A stretch of DNA of 64,000 nucleotides from an uncultured bacterium (GTDB taxonomy: Bacteria > Planctomycetota > JAJSAM01 > JAJVHW01). Position 1 is the stretch's first letter, and each line of letters begins with the position of its first letter. The stretch is from contig CALKVK010000009.1 in NCBI GenBank assembly GCA_937996235.1, positions 62,001 to 126,000 of the forward strand, in the 5' to 3' direction. Positions 48,765-56,576 of the stretch are shown here, in pieces. The notes beneath the pieces were generated by a model. It was not told the origin of the DNA. It was given only the letters and a program-made list of their open reading frames with translations, and made no database searches. A program made the position numbers and the translations under genes.

Positions 48765-50852
48765 ATGCGCCTGATCCTGACGACGATTGCGAGCGCCGCG
48801 CTCCTGATGGCCGCCCCCGGCCTCGTGAGCTCCGCGTTCGCGCACGGCGGTGCCTACCGCGGCCCCGCCGGCGAGGTTCCGCCGGACAGCCGCGAGCCGT
48901 CCGACCCGCCCCCGCCCCCCGAGGGCGGCGGCCCCACGACCCCCGGCGGCGAGACCGGCGGCCCGACCACGGGCGGCGGCGACGTCGGCGGCCCGACGAC
49001 CGGCGGCGGCGACACCGGCGGCCCCTCGACGGGCGGCGGCGGCGGCGCTCCGAGCACCGGCGGCGGCGGCGGCGGCGGCCCGAAGACGGGCGGCGCGGGT
49101 CGTCCCTCGTCCTCCAGCAAGGGTCCCGGCTACGAGGACTGGACCTTCTGGTGGAACTTCAACAAGGACGACATCCTGCTCCTCAAGAGCGCGCTGAAGG
49201 ACACGCAGGCCGGCACCGGCACCGCGATCCACACCTTCGGCAAGAAGCGCACGACGGGCGGCGAGATCAAGTCGCCGACCGACACGAAGATCCAGGAGTC
49301 GATCGTCCCCGCGCTCCGGGCGATGCTCGACCAGAAGGACCTGAACTTCGACATCCAGTCGGCGGCCGCGCTGGCGCTCGCGAAGATCGGCGACGAGTCG
49401 ATCATCCCGACGCTCAAGAAGATGGCCCTGAACGACGGCAAGGACGGCGGCTACAACAAGGTCGTCGAGGAGTCCGCGGCGCTGGCCTTCGGCCTGCTCC
49501 AGAAGGACACCGCCGAGGTGCGCGAGTTCCTGATCGACCTCGTGTCGGACAAGGACCGCAACGCCTCGTTCGTCCGCCCGTTCGCGGCGATCTCGCTCGG
49601 TCTGCTCGGCAAGGAGAGCACCGGCTACGCCCAGACCTACGACGCGCTCATGGAGATCGTCGTCGGCAAGGAGACGAAGCCGGACGTCAAGCCGGCGGCG
49701 CTGCTCGCGATCGGCCTCCTCGAGGACGACCGGGCGGTCCCCGAGCTGATGTTCATGCTCGAGAACGGCAAGTCGAGCCGCAAGTCGGCCGACGGCAAGC
49801 AGGCCGAGGAGCTCTCGGACGTCGAGCTCGCGTTCGTGGTCCAGGCGCTCGGCAAGATCGGCGCCCCGGGCACGGCCGAGAACTCGAAGGCCGTCGTCGA
49901 CGCGCTCACGGAGCGTCTCACCGGCAAGCTCGCGAAGAAGGTCGACGTGAACGTGCGCCGCTCGTCGGCGATCGCGCTCGGCCAGATCGGCGCGAACTGC
50001 TCCGCCGACATGCAGGAGAAGGTCATCAAGACGCTCAAGGACGCCGCCAAGGATGGCGAGGACGCGTCGGAGCGTAACTTCGCGATGATCTCGCTCGGCC
50101 GCATCGGCGGTGCCGAGGGAGTCGCCGACGGCGCCCGCAAGGACGTCATGCAGGCGCTCCACTACTACCTCGACAAGGGCAAGCCGGCCAACCTGGCGCA
50201 GCCGTTCGCCGCTCTGGCGATGGGCCTCGTCGGGCGTGCGTCCGACTCCCCGAGCGAGGAGGACATCCGCAAGCCGCTGCGCATGAAGTTCGCCGAGGGC
50301 GGCGACCCGCGCGCCCGCGGCGCGTACGCGATCGCCTCGGGCCTCGTGCGCGACGGCGCCGCGGTGTCCGATCTCGTCGCGGCCCTCAAGGACCGCGGCG
50401 CGGAGAAGAAGCTCCGCGGCTACTCGGCCGTGGCGCTCGGCATGATCCGTGACGGCAAGGCGAAGGACGCCATCCGCTCGGCCCTGAACGACGACTCGGA
50501 CCGCGACCTGCGCGTCCAGACGGCGGTGGCCGCGGGCCTCATGGGCGACTCGAACGTCATCGAGGACCTGGTCAAGATCGTGGAGGGCGAGAAGGAGAGC
50601 CAGTTCATCCTGGGTTCCGTCGCCCTCGCGCTCGGCCAGATCGGTGACGAGCGGGCCATCGATCCCCTGCTCAAGATCGCGGAGGACAAGGACAAGAAGT
50701 TCCCGGAGATCACGCGCGCTCTCGTGACCGTGGCCCTCGGCCAGATCGGTGACCGCCGTGACGTCCCGACGCTTGCCCGCGTCGCCCGCGACATCAACTT
50801 CCGTGCGATCGGCAGCGTTCCGTCCCTGACGGAGCTCCTGACGATCCTCTAG
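48765..50852 (+). CDS. secreted HEAT-repeat protein with Gly-rich decapeptide linker
   Basis: The 695-residue product has a Sec signal peptide (residues 1-26, cleavage after SAFA). A Pro/Gly-rich region follows in which a ten-residue unit (GGPTTGGGDT-like) repeats six times (residues 53-112). From about residue 180 to the end, helical pairs recur in HEAT/PBS-lyase style: AAALALAKIGDESIIPTL, SAIALGQIGANC, FAMISLGRIGG, SVALALGQIGDERAIDPL and VTVALGQIGDRRDVPTL. It should be an exported scaffold binding other proteins, with the linker acting as a spacer from the membrane or cell wall. The ATG follows AAGGAGG. A strong hairpin closes the unit downstream, so it is probably monocistronic. The partner is unknown. 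Confidence 0.85.
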   Translation: MRLILTTIASAALLMAAPGLVSSAFAHGGAYRGPAGEVPPDSREPSDPPPPPEGGGPTTPGGETGGPTTGGGDVGGPTTGGGDTGGPSTGGGGGAPSTGGGGGGGPKTGGAGRPSSSSKGPGYEDWTFWWNFNKDDILLLKSALKDTQAGTGTAIHTFGKKRTTGGEIKSPTDTKIQESIVPALRAMLDQKDLNFDIQSAAALALAKIGDESIIPTLKKMALNDGKDGGYNKVVEESAALAFGLLQKDTAEVREFLIDLVSDKDRNASFVRPFAAISLGLLGKESTGYAQTYDALMEIVVGKETKPDVKPAALLAIGLLEDDRAVPELMFMLENGKSSRKSADGKQAEELSDVELAFVVQALGKIGAPGTAENSKAVVDALTERLTGKLAKKVDVNVRRSSAIALGQIGANCSADMQEKVIKTLKDAAKDGEDASERNFAMISLGRIGGAEGVADGARKDVMQALHYYLDKGKPANLAQPFAALAMGLVGRASDSPSEEDIRKPLRMKFAEGGDPRARGAYAIASGLVRDGAAVSDLVAALKDRGAEKKLRGYSAVALGMIRDGKAKDAIRSALNDDSDRDLRVQTAVAAGLMGDSNVIEDLVKIVEGEKESQFILGSVALALGQIGDERAIDPLLKIAEDKDKKFPEITRALVTVALGQIGDRRDVPTLARVARDINFRAIGSVPSLTELLTIL
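48921..49100. repeat. six 30-bp tandem units coding the Gly-rich linker
   Basis: Units of 30 bp begin at 48921, 48951, 48981, 49011, 49041 and 49071. The middle ones share GGCGGCCCG(A/T)C followed by GGCGGCGGC. They keep the reading frame and code for decapeptides such as DVGGPTTGGG. The last two are more diverged (GGC runs). Confidence 0.85.
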
Positions 50853-50880
50853 CCCTTCCGACGGGTCTCTCGCACTCGAC

Positions 50881-50908
50881 GGCCCCGTCCGCGCAAGCGG
50901 GCGGGGCC
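50881..50908 (+). terminator. strong hairpin after the HEAT-repeat gene
   Basis: Twelve-base arms GGCCCCGTCCGC (50881-50892) and GCGGGCGGGGCC (50897-50908) pair fully, with one G-U, around a GCAA tetraloop, 28 bp past the stop codon. Two T residues follow. The GNRA loop adds stability. Confidence 0.7.
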
Positions 50909-51004
50909 TTGCGATTCCGTCACCGGTCGGGCCACGGGCTGCCGGCCGCGACGGACGCGCGCGGGGCACGCGAGCCGACGCGCCCTCCGGGCTACACTCC
51001 CGCG

Positions 51005-51511
51005 ATGACGTGGTTCGACCTGGGCGCGCTCGCGCTCGTCGCGCTCGCGGTGGCCGACGCCGCGCGCGGCGGGCTGGCGTGGGCGGTGATGGAGCTCGGA
51101 CTCCTGACTGCCGCGGCGTTCCTCGCCGCGCTCGTGGCGGGGCGGGCCGAGCCGTACGTCCAGAAGGTCTTCGACGTGTCCCCCACCGACCTGCCGTGGG
51201 CGACGCACGCGTTCGCGCTGGCGCTGGCGGTCACGCTCCTGATGGGCGCGGCGTTCCTGCTCCAGCCCCTGACGAAGCGCTGGCGCTTCCGCCACGACGG
51301 CTGGGCGGGCGCCGCGGTGGGCATCGGCACCGGAGCGCTGGCGGCGCTGCTGCTGTTCTCGCTCGCCGTGTGGAGTTCGCCGCGGCCGTACGAGATGCAG
51401 CTCCGGCCCAGCGCGACCGCCGACGCGCTCGTCGCCGCGTACGACCACGGGTTCGCGCCGCTCTTCCCGCAGCACCTCGGCCACCGGATCGAGGACCTGC
51501 GCACGCCGTGA
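51005..51511 (+). CDS. CvpA-like integral membrane protein
   Basis: The 168-residue protein has about four hydrophobic helices (residues 4-22, 28-47, 65-87 and 99-121) separated by short loops. The start WFDLGALALVALAVADAARGGL matches the beginning of CvpA-family proteins, in which a DxxL-type segment precedes helix one. CvpA is needed for colicin V production and envelope stress tolerance in enterobacteria; its mechanism is unknown. The GTGA overlap of its stop with nadD shows translational coupling. TACACT at 50993-50998, just ahead of the ATG, may be a -10. Confidence 0.7.
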   Translation: MTWFDLGALALVALAVADAARGGLAWAVMELGLLTAAAFLAALVAGRAEPYVQKVFDVSPTDLPWATHAFALALAVTLLMGAAFLLQPLTKRWRFRHDGWAGAAVGIGTGALAALLLFSLAVWSSPRPYEMQLRPSATADALVAAYDHGFAPLFPQHLGHRIEDLRTP

Positions 51512-52137
51512 TCGCCGAGCGCCCGTTCCGGAGGCTGCTCTACGGCGGGACCTTCGACCCCGTCCACGCCGCCCACGTCGCGGTGGCGGAGGCGGCGGGG
51601 CGCGCCGTCGGCGCGGATCGCGTCAGCCTCGTGCCGTCGGCCGACCCGCCGCACAAGCAGCACGGTCCGTACGCGTCCGCCGGGCATCGGCTGGAGATGG
51701 TGCGCCGCGCCGTCGCGGGCCACCCCCTGCTCGACGTGCTCGACGTCGAGGTGCGCCGCGGGGGCACGTCGTACACCGTGGACACCGTCGAGGAACTGCT
51801 CCGCGGAGCGTGCGCCGGCGAGTCCCTGATGCTGCTGGTCGGCTCCGACGCCCTCGCCCTGCTGCCGACGTGGCACCGCGTGCGCGATCTCCTGGCGCTG
51901 GTCCCGATCGTGGTCGCCCCGCGTCCCGACCAGCCCGAGCCGCCCTGGGGCGAGCTCGCCGCCGCGTTCGGGGAGCCCACGGTCGCCGAGCTGCGGGCGC
52001 GCACGCTCCCGACCCCGCGTCAGGCGATCTCCTCGACCGAGGTGCGGCGCCGGGTCGGAGAGGGGCGCTCGGTGCGCTGCTGGGTGCCCGACGCGGTCGC
52101 CGACTACATCGCCGAACACCACCTCTACGCCGCGTGA
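51508..52137 (+). CDS. nadD: nicotinate-nucleotide adenylyltransferase
   Basis: The 209-residue enzyme adenylates nicotinic acid mononucleotide to deamido-NAD in NAD synthesis. The nucleotidyltransferase motif GGTFDPVHAAHV is at residues 13-24, followed by PSADPPHKQ, SYTVDTVEEL, LLVGSDALALLPTWHR and the C-terminal ISSTEVRRRV and YIAEHHLY. The GTG start overlaps the CvpA-like stop. The ribosome-silencing gene rsfS, often next to nadD, is absent here. Confidence 0.95.
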   Translation: MIAERPFRRLLYGGTFDPVHAAHVAVAEAAGRAVGADRVSLVPSADPPHKQHGPYASAGHRLEMVRRAVAGHPLLDVLDVEVRRGGTSYTVDTVEELLRGACAGESLMLLVGSDALALLPTWHRVRDLLALVPIVVAPRPDQPEPPWGELAAAFGEPTVAELRARTLPTPRQAISSTEVRRRVGEGRSVRCWVPDAVADYIAEHHLYAA

Positions 52138-52167
52138 CGGTCCGCGCTCGCAAGTGCGGTTTTTCCG

Positions 52168-52196
52168 TTGACCGGCGCGTGCGCCCTTCCTACGCT
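52168..52196 (+). promoter_or_regulatory. putative sigma-70-type promoter for the 63-residue lipoprotein
   Basis: TTGACC (52168-52173) and TACGCT (52191-52196) are spaced 17 bp, the best-scoring promoter by eye in the window, with a T-rich patch (TTTTTCC) just upstream. The -10 ends 163 bp before the ATG, so the transcript would carry a long leader (52197-52359) able to form several hairpins, with no open frame seen. Confidence 0.55.
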
Positions 52197-52359
52197 GCGC
52201 CCGTTGACGGCGACGGCCTGGAAGGGGTCGCCATCCCCCTCGGGCAATGGGGGGCGCCAGCGTGGGCCTCGGACGAGGCGAAGCGCCGGTCGCGGTCGAA
52301 CGCAGGCTCGACGCACGCAGGCTGGACACAGGAAGTCCGTGTGCCACGGAGGGAAGACC

Positions 52360-52551
52360 ATGGTCCGCAGGGTTGTGCTCTTGGCGACGCTCGTCGCTGC
52401 CACGCTGTCGGTCGGCGGCTGCTTCTCGCTCACCAACTGGGACGAGAACGTGCGCCAGATCAACCACTACGGCAAGTCCCTGGACGACTGGCGCGACATG
52501 ACGAACAAGTACTGGTTCGACTACGACAAGAACAACCCGTTCGAGGACTGA
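52360..52551 (+). CDS. 63-residue lipoprotein
   Basis: This tiny product has a clear lipoprotein signal: MVRRVVLL, hydrophobic core, lipobox VGGC with the lipidated Cys at 21. A roughly 42-residue, aromatic-rich mature part follows, NWDENVRQINHYGKSLDDW and YWFDYDKNNPFED at the end. GGAGGG precedes the ATG. With its own promoter, a long leader and two hairpins after the stop, it forms an autonomous transcription unit, as expected of an abundant envelope component. I do not recognise the family. High conservation of aromatic and acidic residues would fit a structural or binding role. Confidence 0.75.
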   Translation: MVRRVVLLATLVAATLSVGGCFSLTNWDENVRQINHYGKSLDDWRDMTNKYWFDYDKNNPFED

Positions 52552-52617
52552 TCTCGGACGGTACTCCGCGCACGCCCCCAGCTCGTGACGAGGGAGGTCG
52601 TGGCGCGGGGAGAGCGC

Positions 52618-52669
52618 TTCCGCCGCAGGCGGAACGACGAGAGGGCGTCGCCCGACGGGCGGCGCCCTC
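52618..52669 (+). terminator. tandem hairpins after the small lipoprotein gene
   Basis: The first hairpin pairs TTCCGCC (52618-52624) with GGCGGAA (52628-52634). The second pairs GAGGGCGTCGCCC (52641-52653) with GGGCGGCGCCCTC (52657-52669) over 13 bp with one G-U and a 3-base loop. TTCGTGT follows. The second is a strong terminator that isolates the lipoprotein unit from miaA. Confidence 0.7.
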
Positions 52670-52762
52670 TTCGTGTCGTACGGCGGCGCTGACGTCCACG
52701 GGCGTCCCGGTCTGCTGCGCGACCGGCGGCGCGCGGCCCTCTCGCGCCGCGCCGCGGACGGC

Positions 52763-53752
52763 GTGACCGCGCGCGAGCCGCCCCTGCTCGTGCTCCTCGG
52801 CCCCACGGCCTCCGGCAAGGAGGCCGCCGCCGTCCATGCGGCGGCCGAGCTCGACGCCGAGCTGGTCGTCGCGGACTCCGTGAAGCCCTACCGCGGCCTC
52901 GCGATCGCGGCGGCCGCACCGCCGCCGGAGCACGCCGCGCGCGTGCCCCACCACCTCGTCGGCGTCCTCGAGCCCGAGGAGCGGCTCCACGCGGCGCGCT
53001 GGGCGGAGCTCGCCCGCGCGGCGATCGGCGACATCCGCGCACGCGGACGGACGCCTCTCGTGGTCGGGGGCACGGCGCTCTACCTGAAGGCGCTGCTCTC
53101 CGGCCTCTTCGCCGGCCCCGGGGCGGACGAGGAGCTCCGCGAGCGGCTGCGCGCCGAGGAGGACGCGACACCCGGGGCACTCCATGCGCGCCTCTCGCAG
53201 GTCGACCCCGACGCCGCGGCCCGCATCCACCCGAACGACCGGAAGCGCCTGCTGCGGGCGCTCGAGGTCCACGCCGTCACGGGGCGCCCGATCAGCGCCG
53301 CCCAGTCGCAGTGGGACGCGCCCCCGAGCACCGCCGCACGGCTCGTCGGCCTGCGCCGCACGCGCGACGACCTCCGCGCGCGCATCGAGCTCCGCGTCCG
53401 CGTGATGGCCGAGGCGGGGCTCGTGGCGGAGATCCGTACGCTGGTCGACGCAGGGCGCCTCGGCCCGACCGCGCGCGAGGCGATCGGGGTGAAGGAGCTC
53501 GTGCCCTACCTCGAGCGGCGCCGCGCCGGCGTGCCCGAGGGCCCGCGCGAGCTGCCCGACGCCCTCGAGGCCGTCCGCGCCCACACATGGCAGCTCGCGC
53601 GACGCCAGGGCACCTGGTGGCGGCGCTTCGAGGGCGTGACGTGGCTCGACGTCGCCGCCGACGAGCCCGCCGCGCAGACGGGGCGCCGCGTGGCGGCGGC
53701 GTTCCGGTCGGCGCCCGAACCCGACGGCCCGCCGATTGCGACGCACCCGTGA
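52763..53752 (+). CDS. miaA: tRNA dimethylallyltransferase
   Basis: The 329-residue enzyme transfers a dimethylallyl group to A37 of tRNAs reading UNN codons. The P-loop GPTASGKE is followed by VADSVKPYRGL, VPHHLVGVLEPEE, VVGGTALYLKALLSGL and, after the insertion domain, HPNDRKRLLRALEV and GVKELVPYL. The usual DSxQVYRGxDIGTAKP block is altered to DSVKPYRGLAIAAAAP. GTG at 52763 starts the fold just before the P-loop. A GTG 90 bp upstream lies in the terminator tail and is less likely. Together with tilS and tgt it makes three tRNA modification genes in the window. Confidence 0.9.
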   Translation: MTAREPPLLVLLGPTASGKEAAAVHAAAELDAELVVADSVKPYRGLAIAAAAPPPEHAARVPHHLVGVLEPEERLHAARWAELARAAIGDIRARGRTPLVVGGTALYLKALLSGLFAGPGADEELRERLRAEEDATPGALHARLSQVDPDAAARIHPNDRKRLLRALEVHAVTGRPISAAQSQWDAPPSTAARLVGLRRTRDDLRARIELRVRVMAEAGLVAEIRTLVDAGRLGPTAREAIGVKELVPYLERRRAGVPEGPRELPDALEAVRAHTWQLARRQGTWWRRFEGVTWLDVAADEPAAQTGRRVAAAFRSAPEPDGPPIATHP

Positions 53753-53810
53753 CGCGCGCCCCGCACAATGCGGAGCCCCGCCGGACCACGTTCCCGCCCG
53801 AGGAGGCTCG

Positions 53811-54755
53811 ATGCCGCACACTCGACTGCGCCGCGGAGTCCGATTGCGCCGCGGTGCCGGCGCGCTGATCGCGCTCGCGCTGACCTGCGTCGCCTTCCCT
53901 GGTGCGACGGTGTCCTGCGCCGAGGACGGCCCCGCGGCCCCTCCGCCCCCGCCTCCCGCGGAACCGGCGACGAGCGACGAGGCCGCGCTCCGCCTCCTCC
54001 GGGCCGCGGTCGAGCGCCAGGGCGGCAAGGAGCTCGCCGACGCGGGGGCGCTGCGCTCGTTCCGCGTCGAGTTCGGCCGCGTCAAGGCGTTCGTCGAGGA
54101 CGACTCGGAGTCGGCGTCCGGGGTGAAGTCGGGGTCGGGCGAGCTGTCGGAGTTCGTCATCGACTGGCTGCACCACGACGACGCGGCGTCGTCGCTGCGG
54201 ACCTCGTGGGTCACGTCGGCGGACGGCAAGCGCGTGGCGCAGGCCGTGATCGGCACACGCGACGCGTTCTGGATCAGCGCGGACGGCGTGACGCAGAACG
54301 TGACGCGCGACTCGCACCCGGAGGACGTGGAGCAGCTCCTGGCGCAGCGGCGGCTCACCGAGGCGCTGCTCGACGTCGCCGTGCTGCGCAAGATGCTCGC
54401 GGACGGCAGCGTCTGGAAGAGCGTCACCGACGCCGCGCACCCCGGCACCGCGCTCCGGCGCGAGCCGCCGAAGGGCAGCGGACTGCACCTCACGCTCTGG
54501 TTCGACGCCGAGACGCTCGACCCGCGCTGGGTGCGCGTCGAGCCGTCGGAGGCCGACGCGGCGACGCTGCACTACGAGTTCGAGTACGACGCGGAGCGCC
54601 CCAAGGTGAGCGGCGCGACGCTGCGCTTCCCGTTCAAGACGCACGTCTTCGAGCAGAAGGCGAAGGACGCCCCGCTGCGCCGCACCCTCGACCTCTACGC
54701 GGCGGCGGTGAAGTTCAACACGCTGACTCTCAGCGACTTCGCGCCGCCGCGCTGA
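53811..54755 (+). CDS. secreted protein of unknown function
   Basis: The 314-residue product starts with an Arg-rich n-region, a hydrophobic core (about residues 15-34) and ATVSCAED. The Cys context (TVSC) is an imperfect lipobox, so a Sec signal peptide or lipoprotein are both possible. A Pro-run linker comes next. The mature domain is beta-rich, with FRVEFGRVKAFV, FVIDWLHHDD, ISADGVTQNVTRD and LHYEFEYDAERPKVSGATL, a pattern of outer membrane lipoprotein-sorting-like folds (LolA/DUF-type), but I cannot assign it. GAGGAGG precedes the ATG. It converges with mutL over a small hairpin. Confidence 0.65.
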   Translation: MPHTRLRRGVRLRRGAGALIALALTCVAFPGATVSCAEDGPAAPPPPPPAEPATSDEAALRLLRAAVERQGGKELADAGALRSFRVEFGRVKAFVEDDSESASGVKSGSGELSEFVIDWLHHDDAASSLRTSWVTSADGKRVAQAVIGTRDAFWISADGVTQNVTRDSHPEDVEQLLAQRRLTEALLDVAVLRKMLADGSVWKSVTDAAHPGTALRREPPKGSGLHLTLWFDAETLDPRWVRVEPSEADAATLHYEFEYDAERPKVSGATLRFPFKTHVFEQKAKDAPLRRTLDLYAAAVKFNTLTLSDFAPPR

Positions 54756-54767
54756 GCGCGCACGTCC

Positions 54768-54786
54768 GACGCAGCCGGTCTGCGTC
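54768..54786. terminator. hairpin between convergent genes
   Basis: GACGCAG (54768-54774) and CTGCGTC (54780-54786) form a perfect 7-bp stem with loop CCGGT, midway in the 45-bp gap between the secreted protein gene (+) and mutL (-). It is a probable bidirectional terminator. Confidence 0.5.
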
Positions 54787-54800
54787 TGCGGGTCGCGGTC

Positions 54801-56576
54801 TCAGCTGCGGCGGAAGTGCCGCTCGAGCTCGCCGAAGCGCACGCGCAGGGACGTCGGGCGGCCGTGCGCGCAGCCGTGCGGGTTGTCGATGAGGTCGGCG
54901 CGCCGGAGCAGCTCCCCGGCCTGGCGCTCGTCGAGCGGGTCCCCCGCCATGACGGCCCCGCGGCAGGCCATGGAGTGCATCAGCGAGTCGAGGAGACTCG
55001 CGCGCGACCCCGTGCCACGGCCGGCGCGCAGGCGCTCCGCGAGACCTTCGATCACGCGCGCGGGCGCACGGCGCCCGAGCAGCGCCGGGAGCGCGTGCAC
55101 GGCGAGCGTCGTCTCGCCGAAGCGCGAGATGCGCACGCCGAGCCGCGCGAGTTCGTCGCTCTCGGCGACGAGCGCCTCGACGTCGGCCCCGGGCAGCTCC
55201 ACCAGCTCGGGCACCAGCAGCGGCTGCACCTCGAGCGAGCCGTCGCGCACGCGCGCCTCGATCTCCTCGAGAAGGATGCGCTCGTGCAGCGCGTGCTGGT
55301 CGACGATCGCGATCCCGTCGTCGACCTCGAACACGAGGAACGTGTCGCGCACCTGCAGGTAGCGGCGCGCCGCGCGCGGAGGCGGCGCCGGCAGCGCGTG
55401 CGGAGCCGGAGACGCGGCGGAGCGCGGCTGCGCCGCCGGCGCGCGTCCGTGCTCGTGCGCCGGGGCGGGGTGCGGCCGCGCGAGGAAGTCGGCGAGCGCG
55501 CCGCCGACGACCTCGAGGTAGGCGGCCCGCTGCGCGTCGGCAGGCACCTCGCGCACGGCGTCCGGCACGATCGACGGCGCGAGGTCGCGCGAGAGCAGTG
55601 CGGCGCGGACGGCGTGGCGCACCACGCGGTGCACCGCCTCGCCGTCCTGGAAGCGCACCTCGGTCTTGGCCGGGTGCACGTTCACGTCGACGCGCTCGGG
55701 CGGCAGCTCGACGAACAGGAACGCGACGGGGTTCTGCCCGCGCGTCAGCAGCCCCTCGTAGCCGTGGCGCACCGCGTGCGTGAGCGCGCGGTCGCGCACG
55801 GGCCGGCCGTTGACGTAGAGCTGCAGCCAGGTCGCCGTCGGGCGCGCGGCGTCGGGCGTCGCCACGTGGCCGCTCACGCGTACGTCGCCGTGCGCGGCGT
55901 CCACGGGGATCAGGCTCTCGTACAGGCGGCGGCCGAAGAAGCGCGCGATGCGCGCCGCGCGGTCCTCGTCGGCGGCGACGCGGAACACCGTCGTGCCGCT
56001 GCGCGTGAGCGCGAACGCCACGCCGGGATTCGCGATGGCGATGCGGTGCAGCGTCGCGGTGACGTGCGCCATCTCCGTGCCCGCGGCGCGCAGGAACTTG
56101 CGGCGCGCGGGCACGTAGCGGAACAGGTGACGCACCTCGACGCGCGTGCCCTCGGGGGACGCCGCCACGGTCACGGGCGACAGGTCGCCGCCGCGGCTCG
56201 CCGCCTCGTGGCCGTGCGCCGCGCCGCGCTCGCGCGTCACGATGCGCACGTCGGCGACGGCCGAGATCGACGCGAGCGCCTCGCCGCGGAACCCGAACGA
56301 CGCGATGTGGTCGAGGTCGGAGACGTCGGCGAGCTTGCTCGTCGCGTGCGAGACGAACGCGAGCGCGAGGTCGTCGGCGCCCATCCCGACGCCGTCGTCG
56401 CGCACGACGAGCGCGTCGCGCCCGCCGCCCTCGACGTCCACCTCGATCCGTGTCGCGCCCGCGTCGAGCGCGTTCTCGACGAGCTCCTTCACGACCGACG
56501 CGGGGCGCTCGACGACCTCGCCCGCGGCGATGCGATCGACGACCTCCGGCGGGAGGCGCCGGATGCGTGCGGTCAC
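54801..56576 (-). CDS. mutL: DNA mismatch repair protein MutL
   Basis: The 591-residue protein has the GHKL ATPase N-terminus: IAAGEVVERPASVVKELVEN, DDGVGM, SHATSK and GFRGEAL. The transducer domain includes NGRPVRDR and VDVNVHPAKTEVRF. A Pro/Ala-rich linker (about residues 365-410) follows. The C-terminal domain carries the endonuclease metal motif DQHALHERILLEE, which fits DQHA(X)2E(X)4E, plus ACRGA and CAHGRPT. It is therefore a nicking MutL, as expected in a genome relying on methyl-independent mismatch repair. GTG overlaps the holA stop. No mutS is in the window. Confidence 0.95.
   Translation of the reverse strand: MTARIRRLPPEVVDRIAAGEVVERPASVVKELVENALDAGATRIEVDVEGGGRDALVVRDDGVGMGADDLALAFVSHATSKLADVSDLDHIASFGFRGEALASISAVADVRIVTRERGAAHGHEAASRGGDLSPVTVAASPEGTRVEVRHLFRYVPARRKFLRAAGTEMAHVTATLHRIAIANPGVAFALTRSGTTVFRVAADEDRAARIARFFGRRLYESLIPVDAAHGDVRVSGHVATPDAARPTATWLQLYVNGRPVRDRALTHAVRHGYEGLLTRGQNPVAFLFVELPPERVDVNVHPAKTEVRFQDGEAVHRVVRHAVRAALLSRDLAPSIVPDAVREVPADAQRAAYLEVVGGALADFLARPHPAPAHEHGRAPAAQPRSAASPAPHALPAPPPRAARRYLQVRDTFLVFEVDDGIAIVDQHALHERILLEEIEARVRDGSLEVQPLLVPELVELPGADVEALVAESDELARLGVRISRFGETTLAVHALPALLGRRAPARVIEGLAERLRAGRGTGSRASLLDSLMHSMACRGAVMAGDPLDERQAGELLRRADLIDNPHGCAHGRPTSLRVRFGELERHFRRS

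Noticed and set aside
52673..52762. Upstream GTG start for miaA
   Set aside because: It lies in the tail of a strong terminator and adds an Arg-rich stretch absent from the family.
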